This document shows positions 9,084 through 16,798 of a DNA stretch of 64,000 bases, one piece after another. The notes beneath the pieces were generated by a model, which saw nothing but the letters and a program-made list of their open reading frames with translations, did not search any database and was not told the DNA's origin. The stretch's first letter is position 1, and each line of letters starts with the position of its first letter. The stretch covers positions 1,302,001 through 1,366,000 of the forward strand of contig NZ_CP098400.1 of NCBI RefSeq assembly GCF_023674465.1. Direction: 5' to 3'. The position numbers and the translations under genes are program-made. This DNA comes from Xiashengella succiniciproducens (GTDB taxonomy: Bacteria > Bacteroidota > Bacteroidia > Bacteroidales > Marinilabiliaceae).

Positions 9084-9382
9084 TTATTTCTTTTTGTGCA
9101 GTATAGCTAACACTCAACTAATTGGACGGCTTCGCCATGGTGAGTCACATAAAGACTCTCCAAAAAACAGCTCAAATTTACTTTAAAACAAAGTAACTTC
9201 AAAGTGTTAACGCTGTTGCTAATTTGTTGTTGCAAGTCGATGTTGAAATTTATTTATGACTGTGTAACCTCTTGAATTTCTTTGCTATCATGATGTAATT
9301 CTATAGTCTTAATATTGATTTTTATCGCAAATGCTATTATGTTGCAAGTGGGCAAACAGTTAACCATTAATACTTTATAGCC
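9084..9382. other. Intergenic region between wzm and the IS-split gene
   Basis: No convincing gene was found on either strand; the minus-strand frame at 9254-9472 is a shadow of the small plus-strand gene. This should hold divergent promoters for wzm (minus) and the small gene (plus), but no clear TAnnTTTG box with a partner TTG was recognised. No terminator hairpin was seen. Confidence 0.5.
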
Positions 9383-9606
9383 ATGGTTTATGCTGTAGAT
9401 TACCTGATTTCCAGATTGGCCAATAGAAGCTTTGTTGGTATCAATACAGAGGAAGGAAATTTTACCTTTCATAAGTACGATAACGGTGTGTTTGTCGTCA
9501 CTGTTGATGGTCGACCCTGCAACTGGAGCGTAAAGGAAGTTGCCAAAGACCTTATCCTTGATGTTGAAGGAAAGAAGTTCAAATTCGTTGGAGAGGGGGA
9601 CAAGAA
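9383..9606 (+). pseudogene. 5' part of small gene interrupted by IS1380-type element
   Basis: This encodes the first 74 residues of a small soluble protein (MVYAVDYLISRLANRSFVGI… to …KFKFVGEGDK). The current frame ends at a TGA at 9614-9616 that lies inside the insertion sequence, adding only NLN. Removing the element and one copy of the AAGAA duplication joins 9606 to 11346 in frame and restores a natural ending (KKLIFTDGIENIEFIEV, stop 11392-11394), for 90 residues in all. The family is not recognised. The truncated form lacks only the last 16 residues and might still be made, but it is best treated as disrupted. Confidence 0.75.
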
Positions 9607-11340
9607 CCTAAATTGAGCGATTCGTAATTTCACCTGCCCCCGTCGTCTCACTTGATTTCAAAAAAACGGAAATTTTCTCAGAGGTAGGCTTCTTTCGTGT
9701 ACTTTTTCAACGAAAATTCAGTTCTGTTTTTCACTCAAACCGAACTTTATCGCATTTTCTATGGGTCTGGACATAAGTCTCCCATTACCACTACGGGTTT
9801 ACAATCCTGAGGTATGTTGTTCTGCCTTATGCAAACTGAATTTTCGGCGGTGACTGACACCGTTCCCATAACTCTTCAATATTTATCGTTTCATAAATTA
9901 CTCTGGTGACATTCAGGACAATACTCCTTGCCCTTGAGGTTATCTTGACAGCAAAATCAATAAGCTTTCTTCTGAATGTATTAGGATATACGGTTACCGG
10001 AATAACCTCTGCGGTAACATCTTGTTTGTATGCTTCGAAAATAAAGTGTGTAACTACCAGCATAAAATAATAGGCTCTGTTCATTCCAAAGGATTTAAAA
10101 GGAAGTTGTTCTCTGGTAGCAAGCTCTTTAATGCTACGATGTATCAACTCGTCGGCTCCTCTTTGGTGTGATTTTCGTATGATGGTATCAGCTTTAAACC
10201 ACTCATCTCCACCGGATGCCCGAAGCCTTTTGTCAGCGACAGGACAGTTCCCGATATTGGTATAGATGACGCTGTCAGGCTTACCAAATTCCATTACGTA
10301 CTGCCCGGTATCATCCCGGTGCAATCTGGTAAAAAAGCAACGACGAAACTTGGACCAGGATTTCAACTTGCTGGCAAATTCCGCAAATTGCCAGACTGCT
10401 TTATTTTTAGTGATTTTGCCCAAAGTGTCAATGGGTAAAGCCTTTACATATTCAGTAACATCATTGTACAATTTTCCTGTTGTAATGTAATGTATATTAA
10501 GCTCTTGCTCGAATATCTCGTACGCTTTCTGATCCGCAAACCCACTATCGGCGCACACCACAATAGGGACTTCTTTGGAGTATCTCTTGCGTATCAGATT
10601 TACTATAGAGCGTACCCTGTCGGTGTAATCTGATCCATGATTGGAATGAGCACTTCCTTTTCTAAAGGTCACGTCTATCAGAAACGAGCCCCAGCATATA
10701 TGAAGTGGCTGAAACCCTTTCTTACGCTTGTAAGTGACCTCGCAACCTTCGCGTTTCGCAGCATCGTCATTATCCAAAACCATGGTGTCAATGCCCAGTT
10801 CTATAACTTTGGGTTTGGATATGTGAAGCCTCCAGATAAACAGTTCATTAAGTATCTTATTGAATACCGAGTTTGAAATAACGGACAGCTTCCCAAAAAA
10901 ACGTTTGACCTGGTGAGAAGAGGCCAATTGGTCGGTCTTGCATTCAAGCAAACATGCATATCCTTCATCCTTTTTACTTTGATCAAAACTGCTTATGGCC
11001 ATATTTGTGCCATCTATAAAAAATGCAACAATCTGTTTTACAAACTGTTGAAGCTGCAAGCCTTTGCTGTTTCCAGTAAGCAGAGAAGAAACATTACGCG
11101 ATATTAGCCCATATAAGCCAATTTGCTCAGTGTAGCGAAGAAATAAAGGGAGCCCTCCACGACCAGAAATTTTATTGGTTGTAATGCCGATTTTTGTTAT
11201 CTTCGTACTCATAAAAGATAGTCTTGTGCACCTAAATGGTGAAGTGTTGTTTTTTTATTTTAATACCTCTAAAATACACATTATCAAGGTTATAAGCAAG
11301 CTATCTTTTATTTTTTTTTGTATAAATCGCTCAATATAGG
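9607..11340 (-). mobile_element. Complete IS1380-family insertion sequence
   Basis: The 1,734-bp element is bounded by inverted repeats: left CCTAAATTGAGCGATT at 9607-9622 and right (reverse complement) CCTATATTGAGCGATT ending at 11340, one mismatch in 16. It is flanked by a perfect 5-bp direct repeat AAGAA (9602-9606 and 11341-11345), the target duplication. It carries one transposase gene on the minus strand. The intact ends, intact gene and perfect duplication indicate a recent insertion. It interrupts the small gene at 9383. Confidence 0.93.
9827..11212 (-). CDS. IS1380-family transposase
   Basis: 461 residues, a full-length DDE transposase of the IS1380 type. It opens with KITKIGITTNKISGRGGLPLFLRY. 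The first catalytic block is ELGIDTMVLDNDDAAKREG, followed by YKRKKGFQPLH and RKGSAHSNHGS, all typical of this family. A central IVVCADSGFADQKAYEIFE strand supplies the second aspartate, and a late basic segment (IIRKSHQRGADELIHRSIKELA) precedes an RAYYFMLVVTHFIFEAYK helix. No frameshift or stop is seen. It fills most of the 1,734-bp element and is probably active. Confidence 0.93.
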   Translation of the reverse strand: MSTKITKIGITTNKISGRGGLPLFLRYTEQIGLYGLISRNVSSLLTGNSKGLQLQQFVKQIVAFFIDGTNMAISSFDQSKKDEGYACLLECKTDQLASSHQVKRFFGKLSVISNSVFNKILNELFIWRLHISKPKVIELGIDTMVLDNDDAAKREGCEVTYKRKKGFQPLHICWGSFLIDVTFRKGSAHSNHGSDYTDRVRSIVNLIRKRYSKEVPIVVCADSGFADQKAYEIFEQELNIHYITTGKLYNDVTEYVKALPIDTLGKITKNKAVWQFAEFASKLKSWSKFRRCFFTRLHRDDTGQYVMEFGKPDSVIYTNIGNCPVADKRLRASGGDEWFKADTIIRKSHQRGADELIHRSIKELATREQLPFKSFGMNRAYYFMLVVTHFIFEAYKQDVTAEVIPVTVYPNTFRRKLIDFAVKITSRARSIVLNVTRVIYETINIEELWERCQSPPKIQFA

Positions 11341-11345
11341 AAGAA

Positions 11346-11394
11346 ATTAATCTTCACCGATGGTATCGAAAACATTGAGTTTATTGAAGTATAA
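11346..11394 (+). pseudogene. 3' part of the small gene interrupted by the IS
   Basis: Continuing the frame of 9383-9606 across the insertion, this segment encodes LIFTDGIENIEFIEV and then TAA at 11392-11394. The first base completes the Lys codon begun at 9605-9606. The hydrophobic/acidic alternation continues the preceding beta-rich pattern, which supports it being the original C-terminus. Confidence 0.72.
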
Positions 11395-11452
11395 TGTGCG
11401 GGGGATGGTTTGTGTGCAGATAATTTATGTAAGTGTTAGCTATTTAATGTGG

Positions 11453-12052
11453 TTATGGGGTATAGTGTAGAGTAAACCTCCATGGAATCTTTGACCAATT
11501 GGGACCGGCATAGTCGATCCCGATACGGGGAGCGGTGATGATATCGCCCAAGGTAGTGTGTATTATGCCTGGGGTGCCGGTGGGTGTAGCAGGTACTACA
11601 TAAGGGGTGAGGATTTGAAAGGCCGGGTTTTCCCTTAGCCAGAGACGATCAGAGCAGCCAACATTTTCGCCGTAAAAGCTCTTGTCTAACTGTAATAGCC
11701 GTCCAATTCTGCCGGGACCATATATTTGTCTTGAGCCACGTATCAATAGAGCCTGGGGATGATCCGCAGGGCCGGTGACTATGTTCAAGAGCCAGTACAT
11801 CCCGTATATCAGGTACACATATACCTTGCCGCCTTCATGATACAACATATCTGTCCGCTGGGTGCGTCCCTTGCTTGCATGGCAGCCAAGGTCTTCTTCA
11901 CCTCTGTAAATCTCTACTTCAGTCAGATCCAACACCAACTCCTCGCCATTATCAAAGCGTCGTACCAACTGCAGTCCCAAAAACTCAGGTGCTAAATCCA
12001 ATGCATCTTTCCTGAAATACTCTGCCGGTAAGCGTCCTTCTGTCCGGTTCAT
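11453..12052 (-). CDS. 3-methyladenine DNA glycosylase (MPG/AAG family)
   Basis: 199 residues from ATG 12052. A longer frame from 12082 would begin only 6 bases from a -7 box at 12088-12095 (minus), so the inner ATG is preferred. It carries the AAG fold signature: LAPEFLGLQLVRRF, then TEVEIYRGEEDLGCHASKG with the catalytic glutamate in the E-I-Y segment, YVYLIYGMYWLLNIVTGP, ALLIRGS, and a GPGRIGRLLQLD helix that contacts DNA. It removes alkylated purines such as 3-methyladenine in base excision repair. It is monocistronic and divergent from the protease gene. Confidence 0.9.
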   Translation of the reverse strand: MNRTEGRLPAEYFRKDALDLAPEFLGLQLVRRFDNGEELVLDLTEVEIYRGEEDLGCHASKGRTQRTDMLYHEGGKVYVYLIYGMYWLLNIVTGPADHPQALLIRGSRQIYGPGRIGRLLQLDKSFYGENVGCSDRLWLRENPAFQILTPYVVPATPTGTPGIIHTTLGDIITAPRIGIDYAGPNWSKIPWRFTLHYTP

Positions 12053-12087
12053 AAACAGTCTTCCTGTTATTGCATTTACCAAATGAG

Positions 12088-12095
12088 CAAATATA
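12088..12095 (-). promoter_or_regulatory. -7 box for the DNA glycosylase gene
   Basis: On the minus strand this reads TATATTTG, matching the Bacteroidota TAnnTTTG box, 35 bases before ATG 12052. No clear TTG partner was seen. Confidence 0.5.
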
Positions 12096-12143
12096 GCCCT
12101 TTTGAATTAATTGATTATTTTTGATTGCATATAGCTAATTCAA

Positions 12144-14324
12144 TTGCTGATGAATGTGTTTAAGGGTGGCCTGATACTGGGTCTTGTAGTGCTCGGTCTG
12201 GGTTCCGCAGATATCTCGGCTCAGTTGAGCCACGGCGGCAGTCCTGCTGCATGGCCGGTGGTGGATGTGTATGATAGTGGGGCAGAGGTGATTGAGTTGC
12301 CGGGTATTCCTAAATCTGCTACTCTAAATTTGGGCATGGAGGAGAAGTCTGCATCGCAGCCTCTTCGCTTTGCTCACCCTTTCTTTGTCAGCTATTCGCC
12401 CGACAACTCTGGTTCATGGCAATGCAACGATGACGGCTCACGCACCTGGCATCTGGCTATCAAATCCCTCGGTGCTTATTCTATCAACCTGATATTCGAC
12501 CGTTTTGTACTTCACGAGGGTAACTCAGTATTTATCTATACTCCTGACCAGAGTGCAGTTCTGGGTGCCCTGACATATCAGAACAATAATCCTGAGGGTA
12601 TCCTGGCTACTGCACCTATACCGGGGGATGAGATTATCGTCGAACTGAATATTGAGGCAGGGGCTGAGGAACCTGAACTGCTTATTGGGGCTATCAATCA
12701 CGACTACCTGAATATCTTCAAGGTGCTGGAGGATGATCTTAAGACCAGCCGTATGGGTTACAGTAGTGCCTGCCATCCCGAGATGAGCTGCGAAGCTGAC
12801 GAACTGCGACTTACAAACGGGCAGGCTGTGGCAAGGCTGATTACTGATGGTACTGAATTGTGCTCAGGTACGCTTGTCAACAACACTCTCCTAGACGGCA
12901 AACCATACTTCCTTACTGCTTCGCACTGCCTCAAAGGGCCTAATTCTCATGTGGCATCGGTGTTTACATTCAACTATGCGGTACCTCACTGCCAGAATAA
13001 TATCGAGGGAGCTTTTCTGCAAACAACTTCGGGATCTTTTATCAGGGCAAGGGCTGCTGACCTGGACTTTGTGCTTCTAGAGATGTATGAAATGCCTGCT
13101 CCGGAATACAGACCCTACTGGGCCGGCTGGTCACGTACTACTGCACCTGAGGCTCCGGTCTATACTATCCATCACCCCCAGGGGGATGTTAAAAAGATCA
13201 GTTACTCGGATAATGCTCCTACAAATGCTACTTTCAGCTACTCCGGGATGGTTAGTAACGCTCACTGGCTGGTTGGCCGCTGGGATCGTGGTGCAACGCA
13301 GGGTGGTTCCTCTGGTGGTGGTCTCTTTGATGCCTCAGGACGCCTTATCGGTGGACTGAGCGGGGGTTCGGCGACCTGCGCTAATCCTGTGAGTGATTAT
13401 TTTTTCAGGCTCAACAAGGCATGGAATTACTATCCCGAACCGGAAAAACAGCTTGCTGCATGGCTGGCACCTGTCGAATCAAATGCGATGGCCATAGATG
13501 GCTTTGACTACTACAGCGAGACTGTCAAACGCTACAGTAACTTCACTCCGAGTGATGAGGTCGGACTCTTTAACCTGCAAGGGGGAAGTGGTTACTACTC
13601 GGGACATAACTCCCGTGGCGATCGTGCCTTTGCTGAGCATTTTGGTTTCTTCTCAAAGGCTACTTTGCACGGCTTCTATATCCTACCTGCCAGTACTGCG
13701 GCACTGCAAACCTACAATGTGAATATAAAGGTGTGGGGAGGAACTAATGCCCCGGAAGTGGAGCTCTGGTCAATGAATAATGTGGATGCCCGTGCTCTTC
13801 GTATCAACCGGGAATATGTGGTTATGCTGGACAGTCCGCTTGCTCTCAACGGCAATATCTGGGTGGGTGTGGAACTGCAATATCCCTCTGATGGGGAGGA
13901 TTTTGCTCTGTATCAGACGGCCTTTCGTACCGAAAGGCCTGATAATGCCTGGGTGAGAGGTGCTGATAATATCTGGCGCAAACTTAGCGATACTGGCTCT
14001 GGTGCAGGTAGTGCTTCTTTTATGATTGATGTGCTGCTGTCGGGTGTGGAACTAATTGATACTTCGGATGTTATTATCGATAAGGGCAATTTTAGGATAA
14101 GCCCAAACCCGGCTCGTGGTACTATAGATCTATATATTTACGATCTGTCTGGAACTGCCAGGGTGGACGCTTTTACTCTCTCAGGCAAGCTTGCTTCAAG
14201 CAAGAATGTGATGCTTAACAATGGAAGGGGAATAATGGATATTTCAGGTCTCGCCCCTGGTGTTTATATTATCCGCGTCGAAATAGAGGGCAAGAAGTAC
14301 ACAGGGAAATTGTCTGTGATATAA
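12144..14324 (+). CDS. Secreted trypsin-like serine protease with T9SS sorting domain
   Basis: 726 residues: signal peptide (about 1-26), a propeptide-like beta region to about 210, then a chymotrypsin-fold domain with catalytic His261 (TASHC), Asp308 (LDFVLLE) and Ser390 (GGSSGGG). Cysteine-rich surroundings resemble lysyl endopeptidase-type bacterial proteases. A beta-sandwich region (about 450-640) follows, and the last 75 residues (FRISPNPARG…GLAPGVYIIRVEIEGKKYTGKL) are a type A Por/T9SS C-terminal signal. The enzyme should be secreted through the outer membrane by type IX secretion and held at the surface or released. It is divergent from the glycosylase gene and converges on the lipoprotein gene. 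Confidence 0.9.
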   Translation: MLMNVFKGGLILGLVVLGLGSADISAQLSHGGSPAAWPVVDVYDSGAEVIELPGIPKSATLNLGMEEKSASQPLRFAHPFFVSYSPDNSGSWQCNDDGSRTWHLAIKSLGAYSINLIFDRFVLHEGNSVFIYTPDQSAVLGALTYQNNNPEGILATAPIPGDEIIVELNIEAGAEEPELLIGAINHDYLNIFKVLEDDLKTSRMGYSSACHPEMSCEADELRLTNGQAVARLITDGTELCSGTLVNNTLLDGKPYFLTASHCLKGPNSHVASVFTFNYAVPHCQNNIEGAFLQTTSGSFIRARAADLDFVLLEMYEMPAPEYRPYWAGWSRTTAPEAPVYTIHHPQGDVKKISYSDNAPTNATFSYSGMVSNAHWLVGRWDRGATQGGSSGGGLFDASGRLIGGLSGGSATCANPVSDYFFRLNKAWNYYPEPEKQLAAWLAPVESNAMAIDGFDYYSETVKRYSNFTPSDEVGLFNLQGGSGYYSGHNSRGDRAFAEHFGFFSKATLHGFYILPASTAALQTYNVNIKVWGGTNAPEVELWSMNNVDARALRINREYVVMLDSPLALNGNIWVGVELQYPSDGEDFALYQTAFRTERPDNAWVRGADNIWRKLSDTGSGAGSASFMIDVLLSGVELIDTSDVIIDKGNFRISPNPARGTIDLYIYDLSGTARVDAFTLSGKLASSKNVMLNNGRGIMDISGLAPGVYIIRVEIEGKKYTGKLSVI

Positions 14325-14330
14325 AGAAAA

Positions 14331-14358
14331 AGGGTATCACTCAGATGCGTGATACCCT
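14331..14358. terminator. Hairpin between convergent genes
   Basis: A 10-bp perfect stem (AGGGTATCAC / GTGATACCCT) with an 8-base loop. The flanking A-run on the plus strand becomes a T-run after the hairpin on the minus strand, so it suits termination of the minus-strand operon ending at 14381; it may also serve the protease gene. Confidence 0.75.
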
Positions 14359-14380
14359 CAATGTTGCTTAACCTTAAACT

Positions 14381-15370
14381 TTATTCCGTAATTTTTACCG
14401 AATTAAGACAGAACCACTGAGGTGTCAGTGTTTTGCCCTGATCGTCAACTTTTGATGAGGTCAAAGCAAACTCAACCCTGTTGACAAGTCCCAGTGATGA
14501 GAGGTCAACGGTGGTCCAGTCTCCTATTATATAGTTCTTCTTCTTGTTTTCAAACCTGTAGTCGGCAAGGTAAAAGTCCACAGTCCCGGTTTCCTGACCA
14601 AGGTCGTCATAGCCTGTGATTGTAAGCAGGAACCAGTCATGGGGTTCGCCAGTGCTCTCATCGCCAAAGCGGCTTACTTCATCATTGCCGTTACGCATTA
14701 CAAGATAACCGTAGCTGGTATTGGTCACGCTGATGGTGCTGATACGATGCAGCTGGTCATCCTCAAAGTAAAAGCCAAGTGCTTCTTCGCCCTGGCGAAA
14801 CAGCATAAAGGTGCTGTCCTTGGCAACTGGGGCAAAAGCACTGTGTGGGGAAGGGTTGGGGTCGCTGACTGAGTTGCTCTTGAGGTTGCTGAGTCCAAAG
14901 CCCCGCCACTGGTTCTGAGAGGGTGCAATAGTGGGGAAGATCAATCCCTTGGAATAAAAGCCATCGGGATGATTGGTGCCGCTAATGCCCAGATCAAAGC
15001 TGTCCTTGGATAGCTTAAACTCACTAAAGTCAACCCTGATAATGGTGGAGACGGGTACCCGGAGGGTGTCCAAGCCAATATGGTTGCTTACTACAAAGGT
15101 GTATAGCTTCTTGCCCAGCGCGGTTGAAATATGGATGATTTCCTTTTCCTCGGAGATTAATTCACCATCAAGAAACCATTCGTATTTAGCATTGACCTCG
15201 TAGGTAATCCTTGGCGAAAGCACCAGGGTGTCATTGATCTCAAGCTCGTAGCCTCCTTCAGGCATCTTTATATAAGCACCGGGCGCTTTCAGCTCTTCCT
15301 GGCTCTCCTCGCATGAGCCAAGGCACAGGGCACAGAGCGCCATCGCAGTATATCCAAGTGTTTTAAGCAT
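14381..15370 (-). CDS. Surface lipoprotein, DUF4465-like
   Basis: 329 residues. The N-terminus ends in a lipobox-like LGSC at about residue 19, followed by EESQEE, a negatively charged stretch of the kind used for surface export in Bacteroidota. Residues about 30-105 look like a PKD/Ig-like module (YEWFLDGELISEEKEI). The remainder (FYSKGLIFPTIAPSQNQWRGFGLSN… WFLLTITGYDDLGQETGTVDFYLADYR… WTTVDLSSLGLVNRVEFALTSS) fits DUF4465, a jelly-roll-like domain common in Bacteroidota surface lipoproteins near TonB receptors. It is the last gene of a three-gene operon, 3 bases after the thioredoxin-fold gene. The ligand is unknown. Confidence 0.75.
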   Translation of the reverse strand: MLKTLGYTAMALCALCLGSCEESQEELKAPGAYIKMPEGGYELEINDTLVLSPRITYEVNAKYEWFLDGELISEEKEIIHISTALGKKLYTFVVSNHIGLDTLRVPVSTIIRVDFSEFKLSKDSFDLGISGTNHPDGFYSKGLIFPTIAPSQNQWRGFGLSNLKSNSVSDPNPSPHSAFAPVAKDSTFMLFRQGEEALGFYFEDDQLHRISTISVTNTSYGYLVMRNGNDEVSRFGDESTGEPHDWFLLTITGYDDLGQETGTVDFYLADYRFENKKKNYIIGDWTTVDLSSLGLVNRVEFALTSSKVDDQGKTLTPQWFCLNSVKITE

Positions 15371-15373
15371 AGC

Positions 15374-16798
15374 CTATTTATTACTTAGCACGTAATCCAG
15401 AAAGCCCGGCATCTGATCCACATCCAGCTTCTTTGCAATTATCTTCTTTTCCCTGTCAAGGATAAAGATTGTGGGGGTGGACTTAATGTCGTAATAATCC
15501 CGGAAGTGAGTCTGGTGATAGGGATCATAGACATTGATCCAGTCGTAGAGCTCGTGCTCGTTGATAAAGTTGGTCCACTCGTCCCTGTCAGCCATTGTGT
15601 AGACTGCAAAGACCTGTACGCCCTTGCTGCGGTAAGGCTCGAAGACCTCACGGTAGAGCTTGGGTATCTCCTTCTTGCAGTGACCACAGGATGGCTCGAA
15701 AAAGGCAACTATAGTTATCTCGGCATTCAGTTCGTTAAGGCTGTATATCTGCCCTTCGATGCTTTCCATCCTCATCTCATGAGCCTTGTTGCCTATCAAT
15801 GTGGGTTTGATCTCCCTTACACGGGTCTCAAGCTTGTCGAGAAATTCCTGATCAGCCCAGGTGGCTTCACCCGAAAGATAGTACTTCTCGGCAAAGGCTA
15901 CCATGGCTGCATCCATGCCCATGATCTTGCTCTCGTTGGCTCGGTTGAACATAAACTGAACCAGAAAACGGAACATCTCCTCGTTGCCTCGTGCCATCTC
16001 GATAAGTCTCACGCCCTCCTTGACTACTGAGTCTGGCACCTGAATTACAAGTTTGTCGATAAAGGTTTCCAGTTTCTGGGCAAAGTAAGGCGTGCGCAGA
16101 AAACGCTCATCCTGTAAGTCAATGTTGTCAAAGAAGTGCTTTTTATAGTAATGGTAGGTCATGGCCTGAATCACTGAGTCGGGATTTGCAGTGCCTTCGG
16201 CTACCTCAAAGTCGGGTATGTCGGGATCCTGCAGGCCCTTGAGAAACTTAGCATAGAAGGTTCCCTGATTAAGGCTGATCTCTTTGTTCATATAAGCACT
16301 TACCTCATTGCCTAAGGCTTCTGCCTCAGCCCTCAGCTTTGCCTTGGCCTCCTCATCGTTGCCTGCACTTGCAAGTTCTTTCTGTATGCGGTCGTAGTTC
16401 TTGTGCTGCTTGTCGATAAACTGCTGATAGCCCAGAAAGAGCTCCGACTCCCTGGCACCGCTGATGCTCAGGTTGCCTACCAGATCCATGGTGTCGGTTC
16501 TTAGAGCAAAATGCTGCTCGTCAGATACCAGCACATCGAAGTACTTGCCATTGGGCAGATAGAATAGGTAGAGTCCTCCCGGAAGGGCTTCCTCATCTTT
16601 GAAAATTGCCAGTCCTGCAGCATCCGTCCTCACGGTGTCGCGGACATACATCTTGCTGTTGAAGTAATAGCCCAGGATAATGTCCTGATTGGGAAATTCC
16701 TTAACTGTCAGTTTGATTTCATGTCCGGTGGCTGCCATTGCAGCGATTGCATTGGCTGATAATAGGGCAGCCAGCAAAAAGAGCTTCACTTTCCTCAT
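15374..16798 (-). CDS. Periplasmic thioredoxin-fold protein (TlpA/AhpC-TSA type)
   Basis: 474 residues with a cleavable signal peptide (about 1-22). An N-terminal beta domain (IKLTVKEFPNQDIILGYYFNSKMYV…) resembles DUF4369-type modules, and a helical middle follows (about 120-330). The C-terminal thioredoxin domain contains FFEPSCGHCKKEIPKLY, with a CGHC active site, and the cis-proline segment STPTIFILD. It should reduce or exchange disulfides in the periplasm. Its start overlaps the aminopeptidase stop by 4 bases (ATGA), and the next gene begins 3 bases after its stop, so the three genes are co-translated. Confidence 0.85.
   Translation of the reverse strand: MRKVKLFLLAALLSANAIAAMAATGHEIKLTVKEFPNQDIILGYYFNSKMYVRDTVRTDAAGLAIFKDEEALPGGLYLFYLPNGKYFDVLVSDEQHFALRTDTMDLVGNLSISGARESELFLGYQQFIDKQHKNYDRIQKELASAGNDEEAKAKLRAEAEALGNEVSAYMNKEISLNQGTFYAKFLKGLQDPDIPDFEVAEGTANPDSVIQAMTYHYYKKHFFDNIDLQDERFLRTPYFAQKLETFIDKLVIQVPDSVVKEGVRLIEMARGNEEMFRFLVQFMFNRANESKIMGMDAAMVAFAEKYYLSGEATWADQEFLDKLETRVREIKPTLIGNKAHEMRMESIEGQIYSLNELNAEITIVAFFEPSCGHCKKEIPKLYREVFEPYRSKGVQVFAVYTMADRDEWTNFINEHELYDWINVYDPYHQTHFRDYYDIKSTPTIFILDREKKIIAKKLDVDQMPGFLDYVLSNK

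Noticed and set aside
9254-9472. Minus-strand frame of 72 codons
   Set aside because: It overlaps the small plus-strand gene antisense and lacks any promoter or family resemblance. The IS-restored plus frame is the better coding explanation.
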